Assembly (NCBI GenBank): GCA_035578155.1
Contig: JAPWDM010000007.1
Span: forward strand, 34,012,413-34,076,412
DNA length: 64,000 nucleotides
Direction: 5' to 3'
DNA from: Brachynemurus nebulosus
Lineage: Eukaryota > Arthropoda > Insecta > Neuroptera > Myrmeleontidae
The notes under the pieces are model-generated. The model was given only the letters and a program-made list of their open reading frames with translations. It did no database searches and was not told the DNA's origin. Position numbers and translations under genes: made by a program. Within the stretch, counting starts at the first letter, position 1; each line of letters opens with the position of its first letter. Of this stretch, positions 1 to 11,611 are shown piece by piece.

Positions 1-500
1 TATAGTGATCGTTATACATTCTTTACACAATAGAACTGTACGCCTGTGTGACGGAGACATTATTTAAAAATAATTTTAGAATTGATTTCGGACTTCAACC
101 GTCCAAATAAATACGTTGCATACACGCCATACATATGTACGTAATTGTGAACTTTCTTGCTGATCCCGTTTCAAATAACAAAAGAATTACTCAGACGTTA
201 AAATTCTTTGAAGATAAAATAATTAAATTTTATTTTGCTATTGTAATATAGTCTCTCAATTCATTATTAATAACGCTATATATAATATTCGCTATAAAAT
301 TAAGTTAGAGTAACGTTAAAAAGTAGTTATATTTAGTAATTAACTAATATCAACATTTCAAAGATGTCGAAGATTCGAGAGTCGGTTATTATAATTGTTT
401 AATTCTAGTACTACTTATATTTGATGGGAGATACTTGCGGGTAATATAAAATGATTCTGTTGGTCCGTTTTAAATATAGATTATGGTATGATTAATATGG
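1..500. other. AT-rich sequence, nothing recognised
   Basis: Low-complexity AT-rich intergenic or intronic sequence. No open frame of note, no inverted repeat and no recognisable motif. Confidence 0.5.
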
Positions 501-979
501 AATAGTATATTGTGCAATAAGTGCGGGAAATTGTCGATTGCCCACGAAAGCGAAGTTGAGTGCACGAACGTATTGAGTGCGCTCATTCACTTGAGTGGGC
601 AATCGACAATCACGCACGAGTTGCACATACTATTTTTTATTACGAATTTCACATACTTTTTTGATACTTTGACATATTTATTACTTTTAAAATAATATTT
701 TTGAGTCGTCGTCTTTTTTTGTCTGAATTAAATAGTGTTTAAATTACTTTGTTGGTGGTTTCTATAGAAATAATTACGAAATATTTATTAAATGAAAAAT
801 CAAGAGGCGGCTTTGCGTGTTTTGATTAAATTTTGCGTGTTTCATTGCAAATTTGCGTGTGGAAAGTTTATTTTCCGCACCCAAAAAGTGTGTAGGAAGA
901 GTACAGTGGGTAAACAGCTATTTTGTGTACAGAAATGTGTGCGCCAAGTTAGTACTTCTTCCGCATGAGTAATAAAAAA
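501..979 (+). repeat. Interspersed repeat family C, copy 1
   Basis: This segment is repeated in inverted orientation at 50767-51195. Both copies share the outer end beginning AATAGTATATTGTGCAATAA and the opposite end GCATGAGTAATAAAAAA, plus internal blocks such as GAGGCGGCTTTGCGTGTTTT. Near the left end is a hairpin: about 513-545 pairs with about 597-628, around GGAAATTGTCGATTGCCCA and its complement. No transposase coding is visible. The small open frame at 510-695 simply crosses the hairpin. The superfamily is not assigned because no clean target duplication could be read. Confidence 0.7.
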
Positions 980-983
980 TAAA

Positions 984-1369
984 TTAAGGGGAGGTTTACT
1001 TGAGAGTCCTTAAAAATTATGTATTTTTCTGGAATTTTTTTCTCGAGAACGGAAGTAAATATCAATTTTGTACACATATTTATTAAGTATTAAACTATAC
1101 AAAAAAAATTTTTCAAGGAAAAATATAAAAAATTATCCATTTTATAGATAGTGCAATGTGAGGATTCGAAAATCCGATGCCTTGTTGGTTGACATGATAG
1201 CGCCGGTAATAAACCACTGAAATCCAAAAAAACAATAAAGATTGATAAAATATATGAACAGTACCGTCACCTCTACCTATAATATCAATAAATTGCTGAA
1301 AGAAAAAAAAAATTGCGGATGTGTGAACTTTTGATTACGATTTTTGTCTTATTTTTCGCTCTTTAAAGT

Positions 1370-1445
<76 letters not shown>

Positions 1446-1950
1446 AGTGTATCGAACTTAGTGAAAGTGTATCGAAGTCACGGAGAATTGAATTACCTTT
1501 AAAATAAAAAATTTAAAAAAAGGATCCATCGAATATTTTTTGAATTATCGTGTCAACCAGTTCCAAAAATGTGGTTCCGAGATATTATAAAATGTATATT
1601 AAGAAACGTATTTTCAAAATTTCATATTTAATTCTCATTACTGCGTGAATTACGTTTTTTGGTTTTTTTTTTTTTTTTATAGAAAACTCGATTCGGTTAA
1701 GGTGCAATAATCTTTTTTTTTTTTTAAATTACTTTCAGCAAAGTGACTTTGAAAACATATTCTACACATAACTTGCTATCAATTTCTGCAAAAAAAATCG
1801 ATTTTTTGATCGAATCTCAAGTTAACTTCCCTTTAAATTACTTTCAGCAAAATCACTTTGGGAACATATTCTACACATAACTGGCTATCAATTTCTGCAA
1901 AAAAAAAAAATATGGATTTTTTAAAGATGCTCAAGTAAACCTCCCCTTAA
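984..1950 (+). mobile_element. TTAA-flanked non-autonomous DNA transposon, family TTAA-1, copy 1
   Basis: The element is bounded by TTAA on both sides and has terminal inverted repeats GGGGAGGTTTACTTGAG and its complement at the right end. A second copy with the same ends lies at 10641-11611. The TTAA duplication is the hallmark of piggyBac-type integration; placement in that superfamily is inference because there is no transposase and the termini start GGGG rather than CCC. The last 240 bases are a tandem duplication of an end module of about 115-120 bp, containing ACATATTCTACACATAACT, present in both copies. This copy also holds a long (TA)n tract. Confidence 0.8.
1378..1443. repeat. (TA)n microsatellite inside TTAA-1 copy 1
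   Basis: About 65 bases of uninterrupted TA. The matching place in the second family copy (about 11030-11060) is a short A-rich stretch, so the expansion arose in this copy after insertion or in its own lineage. Confidence 0.95.
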
Positions 1951-2892
1951 TGCAAGTATATTATTATTTATTACCCGCAAGCACTTTGAGTTCTACCGCG
2001 ATCCATCAACTTGAAAAAGCAACATTTAAAACTTTAAACATTTTTATTGATAGATGCACAACTGCCAAAGTCATGCATCGTTTGATACAGTACTGTTGAG
2101 ATTGTAGTTATAAGCGACTTTCCCGTATCGAAAAGTGAGGATGAAAATTTTTTCATAAGTATTGCTTCGTGTAAAGTATCGTGAGAAAGTATTGGAAGTT
2201 GCTTTTATCATTTTCAACTTTGACTCGTTTGTGTAAGGATTTTAAAGTAACAATTGCGTAATTTTACTGCTAAACAAAATAAACTGAATGTGTTCTAATA
2301 ATTTTATTTGTTGCTGTTGATTAATTCATTTGTAAGAGATAAAATGTTTATTTTATTTTAAATAATTATTCAAATATTTAAACTTTTCAAATTTGTAAGT
2401 TAAACGAAAAATGGGAAGAAAATACGAAAAATAATTCATAAATAATAATTTTCTGAAAAAGTAGGACATATTATATTCATAAGGTAAAAACTCTTAATCG
2501 CGTTATAATCAAATGATAATTTTATAACTGTATTTTAACAACGAATTTTGGGTAGTCGTTAATCAGCAACAGTGGTTTTCTAAAATCATCAAACAATATA
2601 TGAATTTACTAGAAATTCTGACGATTTTCACTTTTCTTCAAGCTGATTGAATACATATTTCCTTAAAGCTACCATTTGAAAATTTTCCTTTAAAGATTTC
2701 ACCTAAAACGAATTTTTACACTTTTACCCGGGCCCCTTACCAATGGTTCCGGGCCTCCTTTTTCAGACCCCGGGGCTATAATGCCGGCTGCTCATTAATG
2801 ACATAATACAAATCACTTAAAAACAAACATCACACAACTGGACACTGTAATAGCCCTTCTGCGATGTTGGCTGCATACAATATATGTTGCTT
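1951..2892. other. Intergenic stretch, nothing recognised
   Basis: AT-rich sequence. A short GC-rich patch around 2708-2795, containing CCCGGGCCCC and GACCCCGGGGC, stands out and looks like a transposon end, but no partner end was found. Confidence 0.4.
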
Positions 2893-2900
2893 GTTTGAAT

Positions 2901-3360
2901 TAGTGATGTCGGATGATTAATCGATTAATCAGTTTAGTCGACTAATTTTGTTTAAATTTAGTCAGTTTTTAATCGACACTTATACCCTCGACTAAATGAC
3001 TAAAATGATTAATTTTTTTTTAAAATGACTAAAAACGACTAATTTAATTTTTAGTATTTATATAAAATTCGAAAAATCAAAAACTAAAAAATTATCCATT
3101 GGTACGATTTTTCATTTCTCATCTTGTTTTTTCTTTAAAAAAGAAAAATAATAATAAAATATTAATAATTAATAATCAAATTCAAAAGAAAACATTTTTT
3201 TGAAAGAATTACATAGGTTACCCCATTCATGAATTCGACTAAAAATTTAGTCGATTAGTCGACTATTACATGCTCGATATTTTCGACTAAAGACTAATTT
3301 TGTCTAAAAAACAACTTTAGTCGATTAATCGACTAATTTATCTTCAGCTCGACATCACTA
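2901..3360. mobile_element. hAT-type MITE
   Basis: Terminal inverted repeats TAGTGATGTCG and CGACATCACTA enclose 460 bases. The flanks are GTTTGAAT (2893-2900) and GTCTGAAT (3361-3368), an 8-bp target duplication with one mismatch, which fits hAT integration. The interior is filled with repeats of the motif TTAGTCGACTAA / GATTAATCGATTAATC near both ends. There is no coding capacity. The ends resemble those of the separate element at 52589-53331, suggesting related families. Confidence 0.8.
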
Positions 3361-3368
3361 GTCTGAAT

Positions 3369-4301
3369 CTGTAGATGGTTCCCATGCGTTTACCGCCACG
3401 ACTATCTATCGGAAGTGGTAGTAAACGAGTGTCGATGTAACAAATGTGACTCTCATTAATTAACGGTCAAATATAGCAGACAAACAAGCACAGAAAATCT
3501 AACAAACGTTCATGTTACGGAGTCTACCGTGACGTTATTGTTGATTAGTGATCCATCCGTATTCTATTTCACACCTGTCTGGTAAACGCATTCAAAAATA
3601 TTTATTCTTTTTTATAATAAATAAAAAATATATGACAAAAATATGATTCCAATATTTTAACATTGTTCATGATTAATTAAATTCCATTTTAAATGCGTAC
3701 GACCGGCCAAAACGACGAGACAAGTACAGAAAATCCATAGAAAAAATATAAATCGAAAAAATGTTTCAAATAATATGACAATTTCCGCTAATGAAATTTT
3801 ATGAATGGCGATAATAGATGGTAGATATAACGCGGAAATATATATCGGACATAATTTTATTCCTTGAAAACTTTTTTAAGATTAATGAAACGAAAATAGA
3901 TTTTCAAGATTATCGTCGTAATTCAAGTCACTTGAACGTTTACGTTGCCGGAGAATTGAATACCGTGTATAATATTTCGACTTTTTGTTATTAATTGTGA
4001 AATCACCGAATGGTGAGAAAGTGAAATATATGAAAATGTGTTTAAAAATAATTGCCACCGTGAATGAATTGGTACCATTTTATTTGTTAACAAAATAAAT
4101 TGGGTTTAGTATTACTTTTACATACTTATTCTACCGAATAGATTATTTTAAACAGTGTTCCGGAAAAAAAAAGGCGCTACAAGAACCGGTAAAATTAAAA
4201 AAAAAATTTTCCGCATTTATAGTCGATCAATTAAAAATTGTATGTATTCGCCTAGTCCTGGATATTGGACAGCGGTCAAAATCATACATTCAACGTCGGG
4301 G
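3369..4301. other. Intergenic stretch, nothing recognised
   Basis: AT-rich sequence without a supported open frame, repeat pair or motif. Confidence 0.4.
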
Positions 4302-5362
4302 TTAAGGGGGACCACTAGTGTGACCGCCTGAAAAAAAAATGATTTTCGGGAATTTTTTTTAAAGAAAACTACTGTATGGAATGTTTTAATATTTTAAGGA
4401 TATATTTGTTGATATATAATAAATTCATGATAAAATTTTTGGACCAAAAAATTGAAAATTCAGTGAGTTATTCGCGATCTCCTAAGGCTCCAAAAAAAAA
4501 ATTCCTCCACTGCTCCAGTGATGGCGACCTTCACAGTGCCTTTAAACTAGAAGGTATTACCCGTGTCACGAACCTCAACCGAAAAAAAAGTTGAAATAAA
4601 AAAGTTTCAAATTTTTCGCGAAAATTTGATGATTTTCGGTTTGCAAAAATTACATTTTTTATTCGATTGGAAAACTGGAGGTTCATGGCACGAAGAAACA
4701 TATCATATAAAAGAAGCTGCAATAAGAATCAAACCGATCGGATGATTTTTCTTCGAGTTATTACTGCAGCAAATTTGAAAAATATAGTTTTTCTTTACTT
4801 TACTTTTTAGTTTTAATCATTGAGAATTTTTACTAAAATTATTTAGGATGTACTCACTATAACAGTCATAGTAAAACTAGATGAGTCGTTTAAATGTAAC
4901 AGGGTCTAGTTTCTCCAGGCCCGACGAGAGGGTGGGGTAGCCGGGGTTGCAGCCCTGGGGCTCGGGCTGGAAGAGGCGGCCCGTAGCGGTCAATTGGGGC
5001 TCGGAAAAAAGTAAAGTCAGCTTTTTTTTACCCACCATTTATTTTTTGGGGAGAAATTTTTAAGAAATGTACTTTTTTCTTGGGGCCCGCCATTTCTCTC
5101 CACGGCCCTGAGCTTCTCCACAACATGTGACCGGCAGCCACGTCCAGAAACTCCCGAACTATCAACCTTCATACATTTCTCAATACCTCAAAGTTAACAA
5201 TGAAAATCAGAATCAGCTCTTCGGATGGCTGTAACTCAAAAACTATTTGAGATATGCACTTGAAATTTTAGTATGGTATTTCTAAAGGTATAGACTATCC
5301 AAGCATGCAGAAAAAATTTCCCATTTTTTTTTTCAAAATGTCACATTAGTGATCCCCCTTAA
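4302..5362 (+). mobile_element. TTAA-flanked non-autonomous DNA transposon, family TTAA-2, copy A
   Basis: Flanking TTAA on both sides and terminal inverted repeats GGGGGACCACTAGTGTGAC / GTCACATTAGTGATCCCCC define the element. A second copy in opposite orientation lies at 18007-19389. The short open frames at 4376-4745 fall inside and have matching frames in copy B, but no transposase motif. The element carries a nested 195-bp hAT MITE (4916-5110) that is absent from copy B. Membership of the piggyBac superfamily is inferred only from the TTAA duplication. Confidence 0.8.
4916..5110. mobile_element. hAT-type MITE nested in TTAA-2 copy A
   Basis: A GC-rich 195-bp insert has imperfect inverted ends CAGGCCCGACGAGAG and CTCTCCACGGCCCTG. 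It is flanked by AGTTTCTC (4908-4915) and AGCTTCTC (5111-5118), an 8-bp duplication with one mismatch. The copy of the host element at 18007-19389 has a single uninterrupted equivalent at about 18243-18264, an empty-site comparison that confirms the insertion boundaries. Confidence 0.85.
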
Positions 5363-5889
5363 AGTTAAATCCGATTAAATATTTCAAGAGCCACCTATTG
5401 TTCATTTTTAAGAAAAAAAAGCAAAATATAAGGCAGATACTTAGAATAACATAAAAACATAAATAGTTGAATAATTTTATAAAACATTGAAAAAACAGTC
5501 ACAGCGAATGCGCGAACGAAGAATATTTTTTAAATCCGCAGAAATAATATTTATGTTAAAAATTACCGTTCACAGGAATTAAGCCATTTTCTTGTCAAAC
5601 GTTAGTAGTATTTTATTTTTTTTTTTTTTGTTTTAAATTTTGAATATTATTATTATATGGATATCATGCAACACGAAAGGCGTCTACAATCTACACTAAT
5701 TAAAAAATAAGTTTCAATTCAAATCTCATATTCATGAAAAAATAATTGTGTTTTATAAATTTAACGTGAATGGCGCTGAAATCGAAATTATAAAAGTATT
5801 TTGATTTTAACCGTTGATAATTTCGTTCATTTCATTAAAGATTTTCAGTTTTCGTCTTCCCTATTTATTATTCAACACGTCAAATTTTC

Positions 5890-5924
<35 letters not shown>

Positions 5925-6346
5925 ACAAAATTTCAATTTCTTTTTTGCCAGCTACTTAATTCCACTGACAATATCGAAAACTCACGGTTACACAGTTTTC
6001 CTTTAAAAAGTTTTTGGTTATTTGGCTTTTATTGAATTTGTACGTTGAATAACTTCTCGCGGGTGAAATGTAAAGAGGTTTTTCATCGTTCCTTTTCGCA
6101 CATTTTCAATAGGTTAATGGAAAATTGTCCGATCGGTTTAATGAAAAGTTGCGTGATTTCACTTGTTTAAAAAAGGAAAACATATTGAAAAGTAATCGTG
6201 AAAAGTTTTTCTTTTATTACATACATTTTCCAATGTTTCAATTAGTTCCGCGTGGTTGTTAAAAAGCTTGAATTTTTTAACGTATTACAGTATGTCCATA
6301 AATTGTTTATATTCTGACTAATATTATAAATGTGAAAGTGAGTTTA
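5363..6346. other. Intergenic stretch with a poly-T run
   Basis: AT-rich sequence; a run of 28 T lies at 5893-5920. The open frame at 5814-6035 spans this run and is not credible as a gene. Confidence 0.4.
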
Positions 6347-6725
6347 CACTAGTGCTTCAATTGAGAGAAGGAAAAATGCGTATGTATTGGGCACACGAAT
6401 ATAAAAAAAAAAACATTAAGAATTTTTTTATGTAAACAAATCATTATATATGTATACAGGGTGGAATTTTAATAACTCTTATACCTTTTGGTGAATTTCG
6501 ATAAAATTTTACGATGATTTAGAACGGAATTTGTTGGAACCAACATAACTATGTTTTAAGCTATGTTGCTTAAAAATTCACCAAAAGGTATAAGAGTTGT
6601 TATAATTCCACCCTGTATACATATATAATGATTTGTTTACATAAAAAATTTTTAATGTTGTTTTTTTTATATCAGTGTGACCAATATATACGCATTTTTC
6701 TTTCTCTCAATCGAGAGCACTAGTG
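6347..6725. mobile_element. Long fold-back element with CACTAGTG ends
   Basis: The whole 379 bases form a near-complete palindrome centred near 6536. The outer ends are CACTAGTGC and GCACTAGTG, flanked on both sides by TA, which fits a TA target duplication. Arms of about 180 bases include CAAATCATTATATATGTATA and its complement. A second set of ends, CAGGGTGGAATTTTAATAAC, lies in the centre (6457-6615). No coding sequence is present. A Tc1/mariner-like origin is suggested only by the TA. Confidence 0.75.
6457..6615. mobile_element. CAGGGTG palindromic MITE at the centre of the fold-back
   Basis: TA-flanked inverted ends CAGGGTGGAATT and AATTCCACCCTG enclose 159 bases with long arms, including AACTCTTATACCTTTTGGTG. 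The ends and arm content resemble the CAGGGTG MITE family seen at 13657 and 18792, though the centre differs. It may be a nested insertion or the core of the larger fold-back. Confidence 0.65.
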
Positions 6726-6944
6726 TATTTGTTTAATATCGAGCCTCTAGTGAACATCTTAGAATTTTTAATTTTCACAAAATAACAAAAATCTATCCTG
6801 CGACATTTACTAGAGAAATTTATTTTAAACCTATAGTTAAAATTTGGAGTCAGTCGAATAAAAGTTGAAAAAGGTTACGCCTCGTAAGATATTAATCGGA
6901 CAATTTGAAAATGAACTAACGGTTCGAAACAATATTGTCGCAGT

Positions 6945-7731
6945 CAGTGTTGTGCTTATCTAGATAACGTTATCTGAAATTTTATCTAGATAACGTTTTC
7001 GTTATCCATTATCTTTTATCTAGATATTTTTAAAAGAAGTTATCTTTTATCTTATCTTTTTATTAAGCTTTTATTCACTTGGTCGACCATATAATTCAGA
7101 TAAATTTTGACACTTTCTTAAGAAATACAAACATTTTTAAAAGTAATTATTTAATTTTAAACAGAATTCTTGCTGTCTGGAATCATTTCCGCCATTTGTT
7201 GGAATAACATTTAGTCGTGTAATATGAAATGTCGTATTCCGACCACTTGGTCTACCATGTAATTTAGATAAGTATCGACAATTTTTTAAACATTAGAGAA
7301 ATGTTTAAGAACTTTTCGTTAATTGTGAATAGAATTCTTATAGCCTAGATTCATTTCGGCCATTAGTTGGAATAACATTTAGTCGTGTAATATGAAATGT
7401 CGTTTTCCGACCACTTGGTCGATCATGTAATGTAGATAAATACCGACGTTTTTTAAGCACTTTTTTGAAATAAAAAAATGTTGTACTCTACGTGTGCTGT
7501 GTATCTTTCTGGGGACCGTGAGCTACTTTCGTAGTCCGGTACCGGTCCACGGATGGGCGGTTGAGAAACACTAACCTAGTGCATTATTTCTGTAAATATT
7601 ATCTTATCTGTTATCTAAAATTTTATCTAGATAACGGTTCAATTATCTGTTATCTTTATCTAGATGCTTTAAATTATGTTATCTATTATCTATTATCTAG
7701 ATAATAAAATTCGATATCTTGCCTAACACTG
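6945..7731. mobile_element. hAT-type element with internal 168-bp tandem repeat
   Basis: Ends read CAGTGTTGTGC and GCCTAACACTG. Flanks are GTCGCAGT (6937-6944) and CTCACAGT (7732-7739), matching at 6 of 8 bases, so probably a decayed 8-bp duplication. Both subterminal regions are rich in TTATCTAGATAA-type motifs. The interior holds a 168-bp tandem repeat. Near 7510-7575 there is a piece typical of another hAT end (GGTACCGGTCCACGGATGGG followed by GGTTGAGAAACACTA), so this element probably received a further insertion. Confidence 0.7.
7076..7440 (+). repeat. 168-bp tandem repeat, just over two units
   Basis: The phrase CACTTGGTC (or variant) recurs at 7076, 7244 and 7412, giving a period of 168 in both steps. 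Each unit contains TCGTGTAATATGAAATGTCG. Related single units occur at about 10203-10300 (same strand) and about 25325-25490 (opposite strand). Confidence 0.85.
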
Positions 7732-7739
7732 CTCACAGT

Positions 7740-8830
7740 TCCAAAAATAAAAGTAGTATTTTGCAAAGTAAAGTATTTGTTTATTATTTACAAAGTTGAA
7801 GAAGTTAACTCCACGTAAGATATTAATCGGACAGTATTTTCCATTTTTGACATCTGGTTTATAATCACATTTGACAACTTCTTTATAGTGTATTAACTAA
7901 GATAAATAAAATACGTGAATGTATAAATACGGTGATAATTAGGGTACTAAAATAATTATTCGTACGTGTGTAGCATTCATATTTTATATTCGAAACGGTA
8001 ATATATGGAGTGAACTAAAAAAACCGACTTCATCGTTGGTCCGGTCATCGAAAAGAGAGACCATATAGTAGTGTTAAACAAAAGTTTTGGAATATTTTAT
8101 ACAGAATCTGTTAAAAATATTGCATTATCGACTTCCCCATTGAATTGACTATCAAACTCAGTAACTGATAAAAGATTGATACACAGGTATTTATAATAGC
8201 CAAAAAAGACCATTCGGTTCACAGAAAATTTGTTTTGTGACATTAGGAAAGGAACGAAAGTTCATATTTTAAGTCACACTCACCTGTTGTGACGCCATTT
8301 TAAATAAAATCGATTGCCGATTTAACGTTTCCTACGACTCCTACCTTTCTGTAAAATTTCAAAAATTTTTCACTTCTGATCATTGGCGTCTTTGAAAACA
8401 AAATTCTGTAATTTCACGTGAATTATGAGAAAAATTTTGTCGTAAAATAATTGGAAGTTGCATCGATTTTCAGAAACGAGATCTGGACAAAACTGGGAAA
8501 AACTAAGAATGTTCGATTTTTCCAAAAAGTTAAAAATGGCGATAACTCCAGAACCACTGATCGAAATGCATAAAAATTTTGCTCTTTTTAATGTCCCGGG
8601 CCGGAAAATTAAGCAGGAATTTGATAAAAGTTCTAAAACATTTGATAATTAGATGAGATTAGCCTTTTCTTAATGTCGTGAATAACAAAGGATATTGATG
8701 TCTATGAATCCATACGTCTTGTACGAATGCACACATTTGTCAACAAGTGGGTATACGTAGATATATTTGCGTATAAGCGTGTACAGGTCCATATTTTTCT
8801 GTACAAAACTGTCTCTCAGCTTACAGTCTC
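7740..8830. other. Intergenic stretch, nothing firmly recognised
   Basis: AT-rich sequence. The open frame at 8458-8652 has no recognisable domain and no gene context; the surrounding text looks like old repeat sequence, but no second copy is in the window. Confidence 0.35.
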
Positions 8831-9360
8831 TTAAGGTGAATCGATCAGTACTGACAAATTTGTGACAAATGAATTACTAAGTCTATTTTTTTCTCTATAA
8901 ATAAATATAATTTATGTATAGAAAAATAAGTTAAATTTTATAATACATATAACAGTATTAATATTTGATTATTGTTCAATCTTCTAATTTTAATAATTTT
9001 AAAAGTAATGAATTTGATTCTGGTAGTGATGTGTACGCACACATACTGACTAACACGTACACAAAAATATTATGGGTGTATTAGTATAAAATGACATTTT
9101 TATAGTTTTTTTTTATTTACTCGTATTACAATAACTAAACGTCCAGTATTGTATGTATACAATTAAGAACCTCTTTCCAGCCTCACAACACCTGATTTTA
9201 AGAGTTAAAGAGCAGTATTGTAGGGCCAGTAAAGAACGTAAACAAAATATTTTTTTAATGATTCAAAAACATAAAAGAAAATAATTTTCAGTTTTTTAAT
9301 TCTTAAAGTTGGTTTTTAATGACACAACTTACTTAAATACATACCACTGATTCACCTTTA
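8831..9360. mobile_element. Possible TTAA-flanked MITE (decayed)
   Basis: Inverted ends GGTGAATCGATCAGTA and CCACTGATTCACC lie at 8835 and 9356. The flanks are TTAA on the left and TTTA on the right, which could be a mutated TTAA duplication. The outer 8 bases match perfectly and inner bases match with gaps. There is no second copy and no coding, so the boundaries are tentative. Confidence 0.5.
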
Positions 9361-10640
9361 GTCATTCTTTGGCATTTACTCGTACGTTAAAAATTCTAAC
9401 TTTGAAAAGTTTGTTTCTTCTAAACTACACGTCAGAAATTATTCAAAATAGTGTCAGTGAATGCATCATATCTTTCTCTATAATATACAAAAATTTCAAA
9501 TTCAAAACTTGGAAAATTTCATGTAATCGTTTCACCTTTTCAATTAATATCCCCTTTTCTAACACACATTAACTGGTCAGTTTAATTATATAATATGGAA
9601 TTTCTTAATAGCATCCGTCCGGACACTCAGTTTCTTATCCGACAATCAAAAAAAACGGTTCATGTACTTCCCCTAGTGCATAATCAAACCAACAACAGGC
9701 AAACAATTTATTACATCAGTCTCGTGTTACTTAACGTAGACAAAAAATTTACACAACATAACCGTCCGTAGTAGTAGCATTATATCGTTATATTGCATCT
9801 AACCGAATACCCCATCAGGAACATTATTGTTATCTGGAAAACTGAATTATTACTTGTAATTTTACGTCGTAAATTTTGCAAAATACTTGCACCATTGTTC
9901 GGCTAGTTGTTTTATCTGCAATTGTCTGACAAGTACAGACAATTATATTATTTTACTGTACGAATGGAATAGTCTCTGCTAGTCAGTCCAACAGTTGGTC
10001 AGTAAAATAGTTATAAAATACGTTACGAAAACGACATATATGTACGAATTACGGCATTACCGGGTAGAAATATACCATATCAAATGTGTATGTATGTACA
10101 TTTATTACACTACTGTACATTATGACAAGTATATTACAAGTATTGCTACAGTGCCGGACAAAAATCAATCATCCTATGTTAAAAAATTATTTTTGAAATA
10201 AATATCGACACTTTCTTGAACATTAGAGAATTGTTTGAAAGCAGTTTTTTAAAATTAAATAGAATTTTTGTAACCTAGAATCATTTTCACCCTTAAAATT
10301 AGAAATTTTTTATTCTTTTTATGAAATTTATATTTTATTTTTTTTATTCACACTAATTAAATATAAAATATTTAAAATTCTAAAGAAAAATGTTAATTTA
10401 TATGCAAGAATGTTCAAAACCATTTATTTTCCACTTTACCAGTTAAATTTTATAATTACAATTACTTTTGTAACATTGATAAAAAATTCCATCTAGTATA
10501 ATTTATTACATCGCCTTCCAAAAAAAAAACCATAGGTAAGTTTATTTTAACAAGTTTCTGCCTTTCCAGTTCCGTAAAATATTATTTTGATGAATAAAAT
10601 TCTAAAAATGACCCTTCACCAAAAAATTGACTTCTCTAAT
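9361..10640. other. Intergenic stretch with a partial 168-bp repeat unit
   Basis: Mostly unremarkable AT-rich sequence. About 10203-10300 resembles the 168-bp unit of the 6945 element (GACACTTTCTTGAACATTAG, CCTAGAATCATTTTC). Open frames at 9369 and 9995 show no domain. Confidence 0.45.
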
Positions 10641-11611
10641 TTAAGGGGAGGTTTACTTGAGAGTCCTTAAAAATTATGTATTTTTCTAGAATTTTTTTCT
10701 CAAGAACGGAAGTAAATATCAATTTCAAATTTTGTACACATATTTATTAAGTATTAAACTATCCAAAAAAAATTTTCAAGGAAAAATATAAAAAATTGTC
10801 CATTTTATAGATAGTGCAGTGTGACGATCCGAAAATCCGATGCCTTGTTGGTTGACATAGCTCCGATAATAAACCACTGAAATCCAAAAACAAAAAAGAT
10901 TTATAAAATATATGAAGAGTACCGGCACCTCTACCTATAATATCAATAAATTGCTGAAAGAAAAAAAATGGTGGGTGTGTGAACTTTTAATTACGATTTT
11001 TGTCTTACTTTTCGCTCTTTAAAGTAAAATAAAAAAATAAAAAACATTGAAAATATGTCGGACTTAGATATAGGTGCCGGAGAATTAAATTTTCATTAAA
11101 ATAAAAAATTGAAAAAAAGGATTCATGAATAGTTTTTGAGTTATCGTGTCAACCAGTTCCAAAAATGTATTTCCGAGATATTATAAAATATATATAATTC
11201 AAAATTTGTTTCTAATTTATATTTATTTTTAATTTATATATAAATTTATTTAATTTATAAATAAAAAATTTAGTATATTCAAAATTTTATATTTAATACT
11301 CATTATTACGTGAACTACGTTTTTTGAGTTTTTTTTTTTATAGAAAGCTGGATTCGGTTAATGTACAAAAATCTTTTTTTAAAATTATTTTCAACCAAAT
11401 CACTTTGGGAACATATTCTACACATAATTTGCTATCAATTTCGGCACAAAAAAAATCGATTTTTTGATCAAATCTCAAGTAAACCTTATCTTAAATTACT
11501 TTCAGCAAAATCACTTTGGGAACATATTCTACACATAATTAGCTACCAATTTCTGCAAAAAAAAAAACAAATCGATTTTTTTGAACGACGCTCAAGTAAA
11601 TCTCCCCTTAA
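10641..11611 (+). mobile_element. TTAA-flanked non-autonomous DNA transposon, family TTAA-1, copy 2
   Basis: Same orientation and nearly the same length as copy 1 at 984-1950. It is bounded by TTAA (10641-10644 and 11608-11611) and has GGGGAGGTTTACTTGAG at the left and the decayed complement CTCAAGTAAATCTCCCC at the right. It shares with copy 1 the duplicated terminal module (about 11380-11495 and 11496-11607), so that duplication predates the spread of both copies. The 103-codon frame at 11361-11672 is a translation of this duplicated module and runs out of the element. Confidence 0.8.
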
